64,000 nt of DNA, taken from assembly GCF_031143425.1 (NCBI RefSeq), contig NC_090444.1:1349622323-1349686322 (forward strand), read 5' to 3'. The notes below the pieces were generated by a model. That model was not told the origin of the DNA. It was given only the letters and a program-made list of their open reading frames with translations, and ran no database searches. This document shows, piece after piece, positions 1-10,689 of this stretch (position 1 is the first letter of the stretch; every line of letters starts with the position of its first letter). This DNA comes from Pleurodeles waltl. Lineage: Eukaryota > Chordata > Amphibia > Caudata > Salamandridae. The position numbers and the translations under genes were made by a program.

Positions 1-857
1 GTAATCTTGACTTCTGTTTGTCAGTCGAGGGAAACGTATTATTTCTCAGCTAGAATATGACGACAGGCTCATATTTTTGCAGCAATAACTCTATTTGTTT
101 GATTTTGCTGAGACGCTAACTTGATTTGCAGGTGACGGTTTTTTAATTTAGTTTTGCCGGTATTGATGTTTCTTTGGCGATGAAGTTACTCCCCATGCAT
201 ATGATCAATTGGAGCAGGAAATATGTTGCCAGGCGCTTTAAGTCATTGAAGGCGTCTTCATTCACTTGGCTAGAGCTATTTCATTTGGCAAACTGAAAAG
301 AAACCATTTTATGACTGGTGTCAAATTTATGCAAAGTGACTAAGAATGATTACATTTAATTTAATGTCATTGTTATTGTTTTTATCTTGAATTATCGTTT
401 CACTGAGAGCGACATCACTCGGAACAGCTAAATGTTTTCAGTTACTGAGAGAGCAAATGAAGTTTTCATCTGCACATGATTAGTGTCATATGGCAGTTAT
501 AATTTTGATCATGTTTTAGTTTTGAGATGTTGTGGCTATCAATTTATAAGCCTTATACTTTGCTGTTTACAAGTTGGTTGTCTTCCCACAGAATGCTATC
601 CGAAGTTCCCAGTCAAAAATAAAGTAGAGTTTTGATGCCAGTTTCTGTTCCAGTCATATAAGAGGCATTTCCAAGTCAGGGATGCATCCCTACATATTCA
701 CTCCTTTATTTTTTGTTGGGTTTCTGTCCTCCTTCCTACTTTTGTTGCCCCTGTCTTTTATGTATCACTGTTGGAACTTCTACTGGATCTTCTTCTGAAT
801 ACTGTTTCTTGGCTACTTCCTCTTCCCTAATGTCCAGGTGTTTGTTGCATTGGTGAT
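1..857. other. Non-coding left flank, no gene seen
   Basis: This AT-rich stretch has stops in every frame at short intervals and no motif I recognise. It lies just outside the left inverted repeat of the DIRS element that begins near 858, so it is probably older host or repeat DNA. No promoter, RNA gene or repeat could be supported. Confidence 0.5.
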
Positions 858-1068
858 AATTTCTATGTCAGGACCGAAGATTAGGCTGTACCTCTACGCT
901 TTATTCTTTAACCAGTAGACTTTAAAGTATTGAAAAAAACAACTTTAACATCAACTACAAGTACCATGAGTCTTCACACGCGGGCAACCAGTCCTGGAGC
1001 AGCATGTCCTTCAAGAGCCTCTCCTGACGATCCTTCTTCCTCTTTCTTCACTGCTCCAGAAGCAGCTA
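858..1068 (+). repeat. DIRS left inverted terminal repeat
   Basis: This block is the reverse complement, with scattered substitutions, of about 13110-13290. The clearest matches are the GATTAGGCTGT block near 879-889, the AAAGTATTGAAAAAAACAAC block near 926-945 and the AAGAGCCTCTCCTGACGATC block near 1012-1031. The outermost bases (TTCTATGTCAGGACCG, about 861-876) reappear inverted in the internal complementary region at 12645-12680, which supports the left edge. Similarity fades after about 1068. Confidence 0.8.
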
Positions 1069-1595
1069 GGATAAGTACCTCACGCCTGTATATTTCATTT
1101 GTTGATCGTCTTGTGATTACTGTTTGTGCCATTTATGATTGATTTTCACTACGCAGTGTGGCCGCGGGAACGCTCTTCGCTCCTTTGCAACCACTATTGC
1201 CAACTACTAGGGCCCTCGGGTGCGAAGCGGTCAGCCGACCGTTACAGGGCTGCGCACTGATTTCTCACTCAGCATGCTTTGCCCCTGCGCAACCGGCATC
1301 AGTTTCACTTGTCAGTTTCGGAGTGAAAGGTGCCGGCCTCTTGCAGTGTTCCTCGGGGGCTGTATTCGTGATTCCTGATAATAATAGGGCCCGTATGGAG
1401 TCTGAACACCTGTTTTGTAAGTGGGTAGGATTACGAGAGTGCACTGCAAAGGGACATGACCCAGGCAAATTGTGTATTAACCCCTTCAAGTACCAACGGG
1501 GTGCAGAGTGTCCCTTGGGCCAGAGGCCTGTAAGTTTGTTTTTGTGGCTTGTTGGTGATCTACTGCCCTCTCTGTGGAGTACTGCCAATGCAAAT
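1069..1595 (+). other. DIRS leader between left ITR and gag
   Basis: The stretch carries a 148-codon open frame from 1158 whose translation resembles no family I know. By position it is the leader or extreme 5' part of the DIRS gag transcript. A recognisable acidic Gag-like frame begins near 1600. I do not call a gene here. Confidence 0.4.
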
Positions 1596-2805
1596 AATAT
1601 GTAGGACTCTGCTGATTTGGGTGATGACTCCCAGGAGTATCTGGAGGAGGAAGAAATTACATACCTCCTCATAGATAGCGAGTTCTGCCATATCATGGAT
1701 ATGTCTATATTTAAGGCAGTCTCACAAGTTGGAGAGGACAATCCTCAATTTACAATCTAGATGCCTAAAACCCCTCTCTCAGAGAGAAGATACTTCTCTG
1801 CCTCTGGCCTCCTTACCTCCACGGCAGCCCAATGCAACATCAGACGCTGCGTACAAACGCCTCATGAACCAGCTGTGGAGCTGGATGCATTTATGCGGCT
1901 CAAAAAAGCCTATATTGTGTCTCACCCTCCCCCCTAGATCTCCCTCTCCCCTTCCAGTTACCTCTAAGAACTCCTTCCACCTGGGCGACGGGCCTGACTC
2001 CCCTTTAGCTACGGATGGGGAATTTTCCAGACCATGGCATCCATCTACCACCACTTCCTTCATTTCAGAGGACCAAAAGCCCGATAAGGCCCTGTCCACT
2101 CCACCCTCGGATATGCTAAATCGGACGAGCTCTTACACCCTTGCTCTTCCCAGTGGTTACCACCCCCAAAGGTTGCCACCTGTGTGGCAGACTGACTTCA
2201 AAAAGCCCTAGACAAGGAAGTCTGGAACTGCCTTAGGGCGGAATGCCCTGCCCCTATTTAGAGGGTAAGGTCGCCACTACTCTGGACATTAATCCGAAGA
2301 TGGCCACCCTTTTAGCTAAATTCATGAGAGACCCCAAAAAGGGGATTGATCAGTCCTGGCGTTCATGCCAGGAAAAATTGTTGGACGTTGCCTGGCCACT
2401 TACGAACATTCTGGCTGTCGCAGAGGATGCCAGGGCCTCCGGCTCCCTCATATCCCGAGGCCTTGTCCAGTTGGGCCCAGCGGGCCATTATCTTCTTAGG
2501 AAATGCAAATTGTGCCATTTCCACAGAAAGGCGGTGTTACCTCATTATCAAAATCAACCCTAAGTTAGGGTATCTTTCGTCCATGGAAGCTAGACCAGTG
2601 AGCCCAAGAAGGTTTGTTTGAGGAACCCTTCATCCGAGAGCTAGGGAAGTTCTTAAACACCTTTACCTCCCTAGACAAAGTCCAGACATTGATGAAACTG
2701 GTCTTCACACACCGTGTCTTTGCCTCAGGTAGGGGGCGCCCGACCAGCAGAGGCACCTTCAAGTCAAGGAATTTGTCGAGGGAAGTGGCAAGATTCATTT
2801 AGTTT
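1596..2805 (+). pseudogene. gag: DIRS gag, degenerate
   Basis: Gag is the structural protein of the retrotransposon particle. The frame starts near 1600 with an acidic segment (DDSQEYLEEEE) and continues through blocks seen in vertebrate DIRS Gag: an AFMRLKKAYI-type block read near 1885-1915, a block with DPKKGIDQSW and CQEKLLDVAWPLT (about 2331-2400), and a basic GRGRP/SRG tail near 2730-2800. The coding trace moves through several frames (1729-2211, 2243-2563, 2614-2802), so several frameshifts and stops separate the parts. Reverse transcriptase follows directly. The identification rests on order and these blocks, since Gag diverges fast. No intact start codon can be assigned. Confidence 0.7.
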
Positions 2806-2959
2806 TGGGACCTTCTACCCCACCTGAGGGTACTCACACCAGAGCGGTGCCAGGAGGGGCTTCAAGAATGGGGCCTCCAACAACCCTACCAAAGGTGAGC
2901 GCTCATTCCCCTTCAAGGCTCAGGTTGGGGGGCAGAATGGCAAAGTTTCTCCACAATTG

Positions 2960-3750
2960 GGAACTACTGATGTCAGATGCGTGGGTTTTGCAGACAGTCC
3001 AAGGGTTCCAACAGTGAGGTTTATGGTTCCCCGATTCAGACGTCGCAGCCACGTCCTCTAAACATTTCTTCTTCCTTGCAGCCGTCTTTGGTGGAGACAG
3101 AAACAGCCCAGCTTTTGAAGAAAGCGGCTATTCAAACCCACATACACCCCTTCGGCTTCTTCAGCAATCTATTTCTGGTAAGAAAAGAGGGATGGGGACA
3201 GCGCCCGGTAATAAACCTAAAATAATTCTGCGGGTGGCTAGTCTTTCGCCACTTCAAAATGGAAGGGATCCACTGTCTCAGAGACACTGAGGCTCTATCT
3301 AAAGGGTGCCTACCTCATGATTCCCAGTTCCTTCTCCCTCTCCCCCCCACTGGCGGTTTCTCCAGTTCCAATGGAAGAGACAGACCTTCAAATTCACTTC
3401 CCTTTGGGCTATCCTCTGCTCTGTGGTGCTTCAACAAGGTCTTGAAACCGGTGGAAACCGGTGGTGGAACACCTCCGGTCTTGGGTGATCAGGATGCTCG
3501 TTTATCTAGATGATATCCTCTTACTAGACCAGTGCCCAAGGAGACTGGTGGGACACCTGCAACAGGCCATTTCCTTGCTGGAATCCCTCATATTCGTGAT
3601 CAACAATTCCAAATATTCCCTCCTGCCAACCCAGTCCGTACAATGTCTAGGGTTTGGTCTATGCCACCCTCAGCCTTCCTAAATCAAACACAAACTAAAA
3701 AGGACTCTGGCCAGACCCCTGACATCCCGCTCGGATCGTAGGCCTCCTAT
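2960..3750 (+). pseudogene. pol: DIRS reverse transcriptase, degenerate
   Basis: This domain copies the element RNA into DNA. The RT N-terminus shows DAWVLQTVQGF (near 2975-3010), a block typical of vertebrate DIRS RT. Next come FSNLFLVRKEGWGQRPVIN (near 3160-3220), corresponding to the R-x-V-x-N region, and then the catalytic box as MLVYLDDILLL (near 3490-3525) with both aspartates present. A thumb-like segment with NNSKYSLLPTQ and QCLGFG follows to about 3660. The trace changes frame at least three times and has internal stops. RNase H lies downstream in the usual DIRS order. Confidence 0.82.
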
Positions 3751-3864
3751 CCTCTTCCATACAGGCCACTTTCACGGCCCACTCCACTACCGCGCCCTCC
3801 AGAGACTCAAGATCTCTCACCTGAGAAAGGGCCTCACTTATTCTCAACCGGTTCCTCTGTCAAA

Positions 3865-4300
3865 GGACTCCAAAGAGGAGCTGAGGTGGTGGATCTCGCA
3901 CTTGAAAGCCTGAAATGGCCGGGCCCCATTTTAGGATCCCAAATGGATCTGGTCATCAAATCTAACACCATTGGTTTGGGATGGGGAGCCCAATGCGGCG
4001 ATTACTGTACAGGAGGAAGTTAGTCGTCCGAGGAAAAAGAACTTCACATCAACTGCCTGGAACTTATGGTGGGGTCATTTGCAGTAAAATGCTGGACCAA
4101 AGACAAAGCCCAATGTTGGGTGTTGTTAAAGATGGACAGTGTGGCGGCAGTCCACTACATAAACCATGTTGTGGGAACCAAATGGGAGATCGTATCAAAT
4201 CTGGCACGCAACTTCTGGGCCTATTACTTAGACAACCAAATTTCAGTGGTGGCAGAACAACTTCTGGGGAAGTCAAATCAAGTGGTGGATTAGAATACCT
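3865..4300 (+). pseudogene. pol: DIRS RNase H domain, degenerate
   Basis: RNase H removes the RNA strand of the hybrid. It opens with SKEELRWWISHL near 3868, the usual DIRS lead-in. A readable stretch at 4066-4293 contains LLKMDSVAAVHYINHVVGT, the D-x-x-x-A-x-x-Y-I-N-x-x-G-G-T block of DIRS RNase H, followed by LARNFWAYYLDNQISVVAEQ and LGKSNQVVD, where the final conserved aspartate is kept. A frameshift lies between the first part (about 3981 onward) and the 4066 frame. The recombinase region starts after an about 450-bp linker with multiple stops. Confidence 0.82.
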
Positions 4301-4739
4301 GCCATTGGAAGAATATCAGCCCGTAGCAACTACACCCAAAAGTGTTTCAGGGGAAACAGTACAGCTGTGGTCCCTTTTCAATGGACCTGTTTTCCCCGCA
4401 TCTGAATCACTAGCTATCCTGATATTGCAGCTGGAAACTAGATCCCTTGGCGACGGCGACGGACTCATTCCTGCAGGATTGGAGCCAATAGAGGGGATAT
4501 GCCTTTACCCAGTTTGCAAAGAACATGAGACTAGCAGCTCAAACTCAGAGGGCGGACTTGGTAGTAGCACCCCCATTTGGAGATCTCAAGTCTGGTTTCC
4601 AGTTCTGATGGAACTTTCTTGGGATTTTCAAATCCTTCTACCCCTGTTTCCGAATCTTCTTCTCGATCCATAATGGAATCGTCATCACCTGGTGATGGAA
4701 GAGTGTCTCCATTTCATGGCTTGGAGGATTTTTGGGGAA

Positions 4740-5491
4740 TATGGAAAATCCTGGGCATTTCACGAGAAGCTGAAACCCTACTCGCAAAGTTGTGGGCAGA
4801 TAGCACCAATAAAAGATACAAATCAGCCTAGACAAGATGGCTTGGTTGGTGTCATCTCTGACATCTTGATCCCATGGGGACGGACATTGTCCATATCCTA
4901 CATTTTCTGGCATCCCTGGCATCTGATGGTTTAGCTTACAGATCAGTCAATCCCTTCCGCTCTGCAATCTCGGCGGGTCATGCCCCTGTGGAGGGATGAC
5001 CAGTAGGTGAGCATCCTTTTGTCTGCAAACTCCTCAGAGGCATCAGGTTATCCCTTCCTCTGGGCCCAAGATTTTCCAACAAGGTACTCCGGTTATTCAA
5101 GGCATGCCATCTCACAACTGTCAAGGAAACAGATGTTGGCAAAGCTGGTTACCTTACTCAATTTAGTTTCATGCTGTTGGGTTTTCGACGTCCTCTCTCT
5201 GGATATTACCAGCAGAGTCCTTACTCCTCATGGGGCCACATTTCATATTTCCAGAAGAACGAACTGTACTTCCAGATATGTTTCTTACCCCAGTTTCAGG
5301 AGAAACCTGAAGTTGTGTGTGGTCCGGGCTCTGAAAGCTTATTAGTCCATGACAGAGGAAATCCCAATGGAGAACGGCAACTCTTGATAGCTCTCATTAA
5401 ACCACACAAAGCAGTGTCTTCTCCTACCATCGTCAGTTGGATCAGATGGGTATTACAGGAAGCTGGAATTGATGTTTCTGTTTATGGGGCT
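4740..5491 (+). pseudogene. DIRS tyrosine recombinase, N-terminal part, cut by a nested Gypsy element
   Basis: This enzyme would integrate the circular DIRS DNA by site-specific recombination. The core-binding start reads ISREAETLLAKLW and STNKRYKSA (about 4757-4830). The catalytic half includes LISLVKP-like LLIALIKPHKAV (about 5380-5415), then IVSWIRWVLQEAGIDVSVYG ending at 5491. At that point the reading is broken by the long terminal repeat of the Gypsy element. The continuation with the end of the catalytic domain is found 7 kb downstream at 12494. There are also several stops and frameshifts before the break, so the gene was possibly already dead when it was hit. The known catalytic Arg/His/Tyr set cannot be read completely. 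Confidence 0.8.
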
Positions 5492-6386
5492 TGTAGGAGG
5501 GTAGCCACCGTGAAGGAAGATGAGGAGGGAGCCTCGCCGATCGACTGGCCGCTTCCCCGGTCTCCCTGGGGAACTACAGATGGGCGGTTACCCTAAAGTC
5601 TCAGCAACTTCTGGGTTACAGGGGCAGATAAATCGACAATGGAGAAGGAGGACGTGAGGAGGGGAGGAAAGAGAGCATGATGAGAGGAGCACCTGGAGAG
5701 AACAGAGGAGAGCAGGCAGGAACCTCCACAAAGGTGACTGAGGCGAGGCAGACCGGCGAGGTCGAAGAAGACAAGAGGGACAGAGAAAGGCGAAGTTCCC
5801 CAACAGGAAGAGTTGGATGACAGACTTGCGCTTCCCGCCACGTTCCAGGAGGGACGTGACTGTTTAAGGTACGGTTCCTATTTGGGGTGAGGACATTTGG
5901 TAAAACCCACAGTGGTGCAGTGAGAGAGAGAGAGAATGGGGAGGAGAGCCAAACTAAAGAGGGGGGTGTAGAGAAAAGGCATGAGACACTACCTCTCATC
6001 TTTAAGGGATCCAGTAATTGGGGAGCACAGAAGAGCCAAAGTGAACACAGGTGACCACCTCTCACCTCCATTTCTCCCCGTACAAGCACTATACCCCTCC
6101 CTAACCCTAACCCAGAGTAACAGGACAACTTACCTGATTCTTGTCTGTAATTTTTTTGACTGAGGTACAAAAACATCCCCACAACCACCACAAACTCCAC
6201 CTGGGGAAAAAAGAAGAGAACGTGTTAAAAGGGGGATGGGAACTAGAGGAATCTCCATACAACCATAAAAACTGTACAAATACATTTCAAAAGAACGACT
6301 AATAAAGACATGCGTGACCCTTAAGACCCTTACGCTTGGTCATTCCCTTGAAGAGGAAACGGGTGATCACCAATCAACTGTTCACA
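5492..6386 (+). repeat. 5' LTR of Gmr1-like element (895 bp)
   Basis: It starts TGTAGGAGGG directly after the target duplication and ends ACTGTTCACA at 6386. The first about 370 bp align with 12104-12470, and the last about 20 bp (GATCACCAATCAACTGTTCACA region) align with 12473-12493. The intervening about 500 bp occur only in this copy, including an AATAAA polyadenylation signal at 6301-6306. The G/A-rich middle (5640-5800) is a purine tract on this strand. This copy is the full-length reference for the element. Confidence 0.85.
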
Positions 6387-6405
6387 GTGGCGAGCCAGAT
6401 AGGCG
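6387..6405 (+). promoter_or_regulatory. Putative primer-binding site of the Gmr1-like element
   Basis: Directly after the 5' LTR end the sequence reads GTGGCGAGCCAGATAGGC. A TGG-initial stretch at this position is where a tRNA primer anneals to start minus-strand synthesis. Which tRNA it matches cannot be decided without a tRNA 3'-end comparison. The assignment rests on position alone. Confidence 0.5.
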
Positions 6406-6619
6406 TGTGACGACCTGAAAGGAAAACATGAAAAACTCTGATGACGTGGTACGTGAATTAGCAAAAGGACAAAGACACTTATAATTGGTGATTGAGGAAC
6501 AGGTCTGAACTTCACAGAAAGAAAGCGAACAGTTTCAAGAAGCCTTGAAATCCCAGTCTACAATAATAGCCAACAACCATCTAGTGCACAATTCAGCCAT
6601 CCAAAAACTCAGAGACTAT

Positions 6620-7330
6620 TGCAAGCTCTAAGGTCCATCCAAATGTGCTCCAAAAATTTCAAATGGGTGAAGACCTTTTGTTAACTTTGAAAGAGTGACC
6701 ACATCAGCCACCTGACCAAGAGAAAGTATATAGCCCTCTTGCTGACCGGTGAACTGCAGACGGCTTACCAAGCTGCTAATCCAGGGGGCAATACTCCTTA
6801 TGCCAAGGTGAAGAAAGATATTCTGGAAAGACTGGGGTGTGACTCCGAACACTACCACTTGAAATTCTGAAAAGAAAAATGCGGTTTCCAGGATAACCCC
6901 AGAGCCCTGTTTTATAGAATACAGGAGCTTGGTCTGAAATGGTTAAAGCCCAGTGAGTCTACTAAGGAAGAAGTGATTCAACAAGATTCTATTGGAGCAG
7001 TTCTTAAAGACCCTTCCAGGAGCTACCTGACCATAGATAAGGCAACACCCAGAAATAACCGTTTCCAAGGCCATCAATCTAGCCTGTGCTTATCACTCGA
7101 CTGAGTCTCGGGGAGAGGGCTCCCTCACGTGGGTCACCAATACCCCTACCAATTTTAAAGACTAGCATAGCGACAAATCCCACCCTAGAAGTTTTACGGA
7201 TGTCCTAAAGAATCCCCGACATCCGGGAAGGGAGATGAGACACATTTCCCAGTGTTTCCACTGTGCAGAATGGGGCCACATAGCCCGTAATAATCCACAG
7301 AAAGTAGAAGTTCCCAAACCCGTGGAAGTG
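6620..7330 (+). pseudogene. gag: Gag with SCAN-like capsid domain and zinc knuckle, degenerate
   Basis: Gag builds the particle. The trace at about 6720-7040 reads LLTGELQTAYQAANPGGNTP, VKKDILERLGCDSEHYHLKF, then FYRIQELGLKWLKPSESTKE followed by a hydrophobic helix. This is the arrangement of a SCAN domain (FR-x-L-x-x-L-x-x-x-W-L-x-P-x-x-x-T-K-E-x-x). A zinc knuckle follows at about 7250-7305: CFHCAEWGHIARNNPQ, a C-x2-C-x4-H-x4 pattern whose last cysteine is replaced by asparagine. There are several stops and frame changes, so no protein could be made. The SCAN resemblance is clear by eye, but a profile comparison was not run. Confidence 0.78.
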
Positions 7331-7389
7331 GACTTTCAAAAGGGAGGGTCTGTTGTACAACCTCTAACTGACCCCCTTACGTTATGGGG

Positions 7390-7665
7390 ATGAAAGTAAA
7401 CAAGTGAGTTAAGGCATTACTGGATTCAAGGTGTAGACATTTGGTTATAAAAGCGACATTAGTATCCCCACACCAGTGGAGGAAGGGTGAAAAAAACACC
7501 ATAGCTTGTGTACATGGGGAAACCCAGCTATACCCTGTGCCTTGTGTGGAGACTGAATGGAGGGGATGTAAAGAACACCTCAGGGTGGGTGGCATTCCTC
7601 ACCTTATTGAGGATCTAGTCCAGAGTACGAACTCTTCCAATTTTTCCCTACTCTTAAAAAAATAA
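7390..7665 (+). pseudogene. pro: Retropepsin-like protease, degenerate
   Basis: An aspartic protease would cut the polyprotein. Near 7410-7435 the frame reads ALLDSRCRHLVIKA, the position of the catalytic D-S/T-G triad; here the glycine is replaced by arginine. The frame then continues openly to 7665 with a fold-compatible pattern (IACVHGETQLYPV, VGGIPHLIEDLV). Placement between the Gag zinc knuckle and integrase supports the call. The changed active-site glycine predicts loss of activity. Confidence 0.62.
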
Positions 7666-7902
7666 TCCCCTTCAGAAGATACCCACAGAGGAATGTTAAA
7701 AGCCTTTTGTGAGACTGAGATAATTGAAGGAGGTATAACAAAAGAAAAGCTGAGTTGCATAGGAAAAAAAAAGAAAAATCCAACCATTCTCAACTACCCA
7801 CTCTGCTATTGTCTTTTCTCTTTCTCCCATAGTATATTCTAATGAGGAAAGCCCAGGAAGCTTTCAAGCCTACCAGAGGGAAGTCCCAACCCTAAAACAT
7901 GC

Positions 7903-8719
7903 GTGGGCCCATGTTGTTCTGTGTGGGCCCAGGTTGTTCCTGAGACTCCAGAGAAGGTAGGAGTGTTTTTTCCCATATGGCAGGGACTACTCTATAGATA
8001 TACTAAATCACAAGACACGACACGCGCCCACCTAATAGTCCCAGGTCCCTACCGGGCACAGGTACTCCACTTAGCTCACAGCCAAACAGGAACGGGACAT
8101 TATGGCAAGGAAAAGACTAAGGAGTACCTCCTGACCCGGTTCTCTTGGCCCAGGGTGTATTCTGATGTACGGAAGTATTGTGCCTCTTGTAGTCGATGTT
8201 AGCTAGTCAACCCCCACACACCTGCTAAAGCCCCATTACAGCCCCTTCCAATTATCGATGTACCCTTTTCCAGGGTGGGCATGGACTTAGTGGGACACTT
8301 AGGGCCATATGTACAAACACTTTTTCCCATAGACACAGAATGGGTAAAAACCTTTGCTACATCTGGCCCTTAGTAACTTCCTCAAAAGGATACCAATATA
8401 TATTGGTACTAGTGGACTATGCTACAAGGTACCACAAGGCGATTCCCCGGAAAAGCATGGCCACGAGAATGGTGTCTCAGGCTATGGTTGACATTTTTTT
8501 CAAGGGTTGGTTTCCCTAAGGAACTACTAACCGACTAAGGTACCCCTTTTATGTCTAAGCTCATGATACAGATCTGCCACCTTCTAGGTATAAAACACCT
8601 ACGGACATCGATCTACCACCCACAAACAGATGGTTTGGTAGAAAGGTACAATAAAACCCTATTGAACAAAAATATTTCTGATGCTGGGTGGGGTTGGGAC
8701 AGAAAACTCCCCCTAATCC
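7903..8719 (+). pseudogene. int: Integrase, zinc-binding and catalytic core, degenerate
   Basis: Integrase inserts the cDNA. The zinc domain reads VLHLAHSQTGTGHYGKEKTK ending with CASCSRC (about 8068-8200), matching H-x-H and C-x2-C. The catalytic core starts near 8281 with MDLVGHL and continues after a MITE (8302-8369) through LVLVDYATRYHKAIP (first aspartate, about 8405-8450). The second aspartate sits in LTD-stop-GTPF near 8527-8550, interrupted by a TAA codon. The third acidic residue is in YHPQTDGLVERYNKTLL (about 8610-8665). At 8725 a solo LTR interrupts the gene; the remainder lies at 10125 onward. The gene precedes RT, opposite to most Ty3 elements. Confidence 0.85.
8302..8369 (+). 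mobile_element. 68-bp palindromic MITE with TTA target duplication
   Basis: The ends are GGGCCATATGTAC and, in reverse complement, GGGCCAGATGTAG. The flanks are TTA at 8299-8301 and 8370-8372. A 3-bp TWA duplication and GGGCC ends fit PIF/Harbinger-derived MITEs. It sits in the integrase core, and the integrase frame lines up on both sides if the insert and one TTA are ignored, which shows the insertion was precise. A same-length relative lies in inverted orientation at 28647-28714. MITEs carry no genes and are moved by a transposase made elsewhere. Confidence 0.82.
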
Positions 8720-8724
8720 TCTAT

Positions 8725-10119
8725 TTTTACGACTCTGTCGTCCCATTTCTAGGGGGCGCTGTAAGAGGACTGTCGAAAGCCTGGGAATCACCTTAAACAC
8801 TTATATAGAGTCCCTTGCTGACTCCTGTTTGTTTCTCTTTTCTCCATGGTACACTTGTGTAGTACTACATTTGCTTCCTGGGACTGCAAATCCCATAATG
8901 CACAGCCTGGTAGTCAGGAAAGCCCGGATTCTGTTTCCCATGGTTTTCTATGGGAGAAGTCCAGTTGCTCCTTTTCACTGGATCCTCTCCTCCAGGACTT
9001 GCAAGTGTCTGAAACTACACACACCTGAGACCTCTCCTGTGCAGCCCAGCTTGGAACTGCTTATAAGCAGCCATTTCCTCAAGATCCCCGTCGTGCATTT
9101 GAGTTTGATTCCTTTGTGTTCCAGACCCTTTGTCGGATGGTGTTCCAGTTTTGTTCCTGTTCTATTCCAGCTTGATCCTGTTTCCTGTTTCTCTGCCCTG
9201 CTCCTGATTGTTCCATCCAGAGTCTGCTCCCTATCTCTTAGCCTTGTACCTGTTTGTTTCTTCCAGAGCCTGCTCCCTGTTTCTCTGCCCTGCTCCTGCC
9301 TTGTTTCAGCCTGAACCTTCTCTCTGTTTCCCAGTCCTGTTTACTGCTCATTTCCTACTCCCTTTATTCCAGCCCTGTCCTTGCCTGTTCCAGCCAGAGC
9401 TGTCTCTGTTTGTCCCAGCAAGAAGTTTGCGCGCTGTTTTCAAGTCCTAGTCCCGCCTTTGCTTCAGCCTGAGCCTGTTCCGAGTTCTTGCCTCTGCCTC
9501 TTAGTTTGTTCTCTTCTGTTTCTGTTTCCTCTTGGTTATTTGTGTCTGGTAAGTGTTCTATCAGTCTTCACCAGTGTATAAGTGTCCTCCTTTGTTCTGG
9601 GGTTGGCTCCTGGTTTCCAGGAGGCACTTCCAGCCCCCATCCTTGTCCAGTATTATACGTTGTCTTTCGTGCCTAACAGTGACAGTGTGCTATTGCTGTT
9701 TTCTCAGGAATCCCCACTGTGTTTCCAGCTGGACCCACAAGAGCGTGTCTTGTGTATGTAAGTACTTTCCTTGTCTGTGCTCTAGGGTCCAGAGACAGAA
9801 TCACTTCTGCTGCCTCCTTTCTATGGGGCTGGCAGGGTGACTATCTGTAAGAGCAAACTGCACAGAGGCATTGACATTCCCTGTCACTGTGGGAGGTTCT
9901 GCGCCTTACACTGTGTACAACCCCAGCGTGTTTGTCCATTAGTAATCTGTTTCCTGTTTGTTCACACAAGGGTTGCTCTGCTTTTACTTTCCTGTGCCTG
10001 TTCATAGCTGTCCTTTCCGTGTATGCCTTTAGCTGCTCTTCTTCCCCAGTATACTACCTCTTTAGGATATTCGGTGACCTCAAGGGGTGTCCTGATCAGA
10101 CCCGCCCGAAACCGTGACA
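8725..10119 (+). mobile_element. Solo LTR inserted in the integrase gene
   Basis: The segment is flanked by TCTAT at 8720-8724 and 10120-10124. Its ends read TTTTACG and CGTGACA, an imperfect inverted pair if the second base was once G, as in a normal TG-CA LTR. The integrase trace stops at the left edge and resumes in a matching place at the right edge. Inside there is no ORF related to retroelement proteins. There is a TATA-like TTATAAGC near 9060 and a CT-rich tract (9090-9420) with a repeat unit of about 92 bp (TTTCTCTGCCCTGCTCCTG near 9189 and 9279). Open frames seen here are only low-complexity Leu/Ser/Pro reading. It likely arose by recombination between two LTRs. The parent family is unknown, and strand is assumed. 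Confidence 0.75.
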
Positions 10120-10124
10120 TCTAT

Positions 10125-10600
10125 GCTATCTGTACTCGCATACAATCCTCAACAGGCCATAGTCCTTTCGAGTTAGTGTTCAAGAGGCAACCCAGAACCT
10201 TGTTGGACATGGCGGCTAAGCATTGAGAGGAGGAGGAATAAGATGAGGAAAAAAATCTGCTGGAATATACCTGAACATTAAAAGACAAAATACATACTCT
10301 ATGGGAGGAGGTCCACCAATACATGGAAAAAAGTCAGGACCAACAAAAATTATGTTATGATTGAAACAGCAAATGAAGACACCTACTGGTAGGCAGTAGA
10401 GTACTTATACTTCTTCCCAGCTCCGATAATAAGCTCCTAGCAAAATAGCAGGGTCCTTACCCCATAATAGAACAAGTTACTCCTGTCACCTACCGGATTA
10501 CAATCCCACAGACTAGAAGAGACGGGTAAATCTTCCATATGAATCTATTGAAAGAACGGAAAGAAGCTGACAAAAGTTTCATTGAGGCTCAGCTGGTCTC
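10125..10600 (+). pseudogene. int: Integrase, C-terminal part, degenerate
   Basis: The frame resumes with TRIQSSTGHSPFELVFKRQP (about 10137-10196), the conserved S-T-G-x-S-P-F-E-L block near the end of Ty3 integrase cores. LLDMAAKH follows, then a degenerate basic C-terminal region up to about 10600. Stops interrupt it after 10226. Together with 7903-8719 it forms one integrase gene split by the solo LTR. The RT gene starts about 100 bp downstream. Confidence 0.78.
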
Positions 10601-10689
10601 GTTTATCACTGATAGACAGTCCCTCGACATCCAGTTACCACCCGGGTTCTTTACGAGAACAAAAAAACTGAAAACATACCCCATATAGG

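Noticed and set aside
1158..1604. A 148-codon frame as a host gene
   Set aside because: It sits in the DIRS leader, with no motif and no splice structure that I could support.
6090..6115. CCCTAACCCTAA-like telomeric sequence
   Set aside because: Only one and a half units; chance within the LTR.
5588..6200. Minus-strand frames up to 194 codons in the 5' LTR
   Set aside because: They arise from the purine-rich plus strand of an LTR, and similar readings in the deleted 3' LTR are not conserved as protein.
8688..9840. Leu/Ser/Pro/Cys-rich frames (208 and 95 codons) suggesting a membrane protein
   Set aside because: They fall in the CT-rich solo LTR with an about 92-bp internal repeat. The composition is explained by low complexity.
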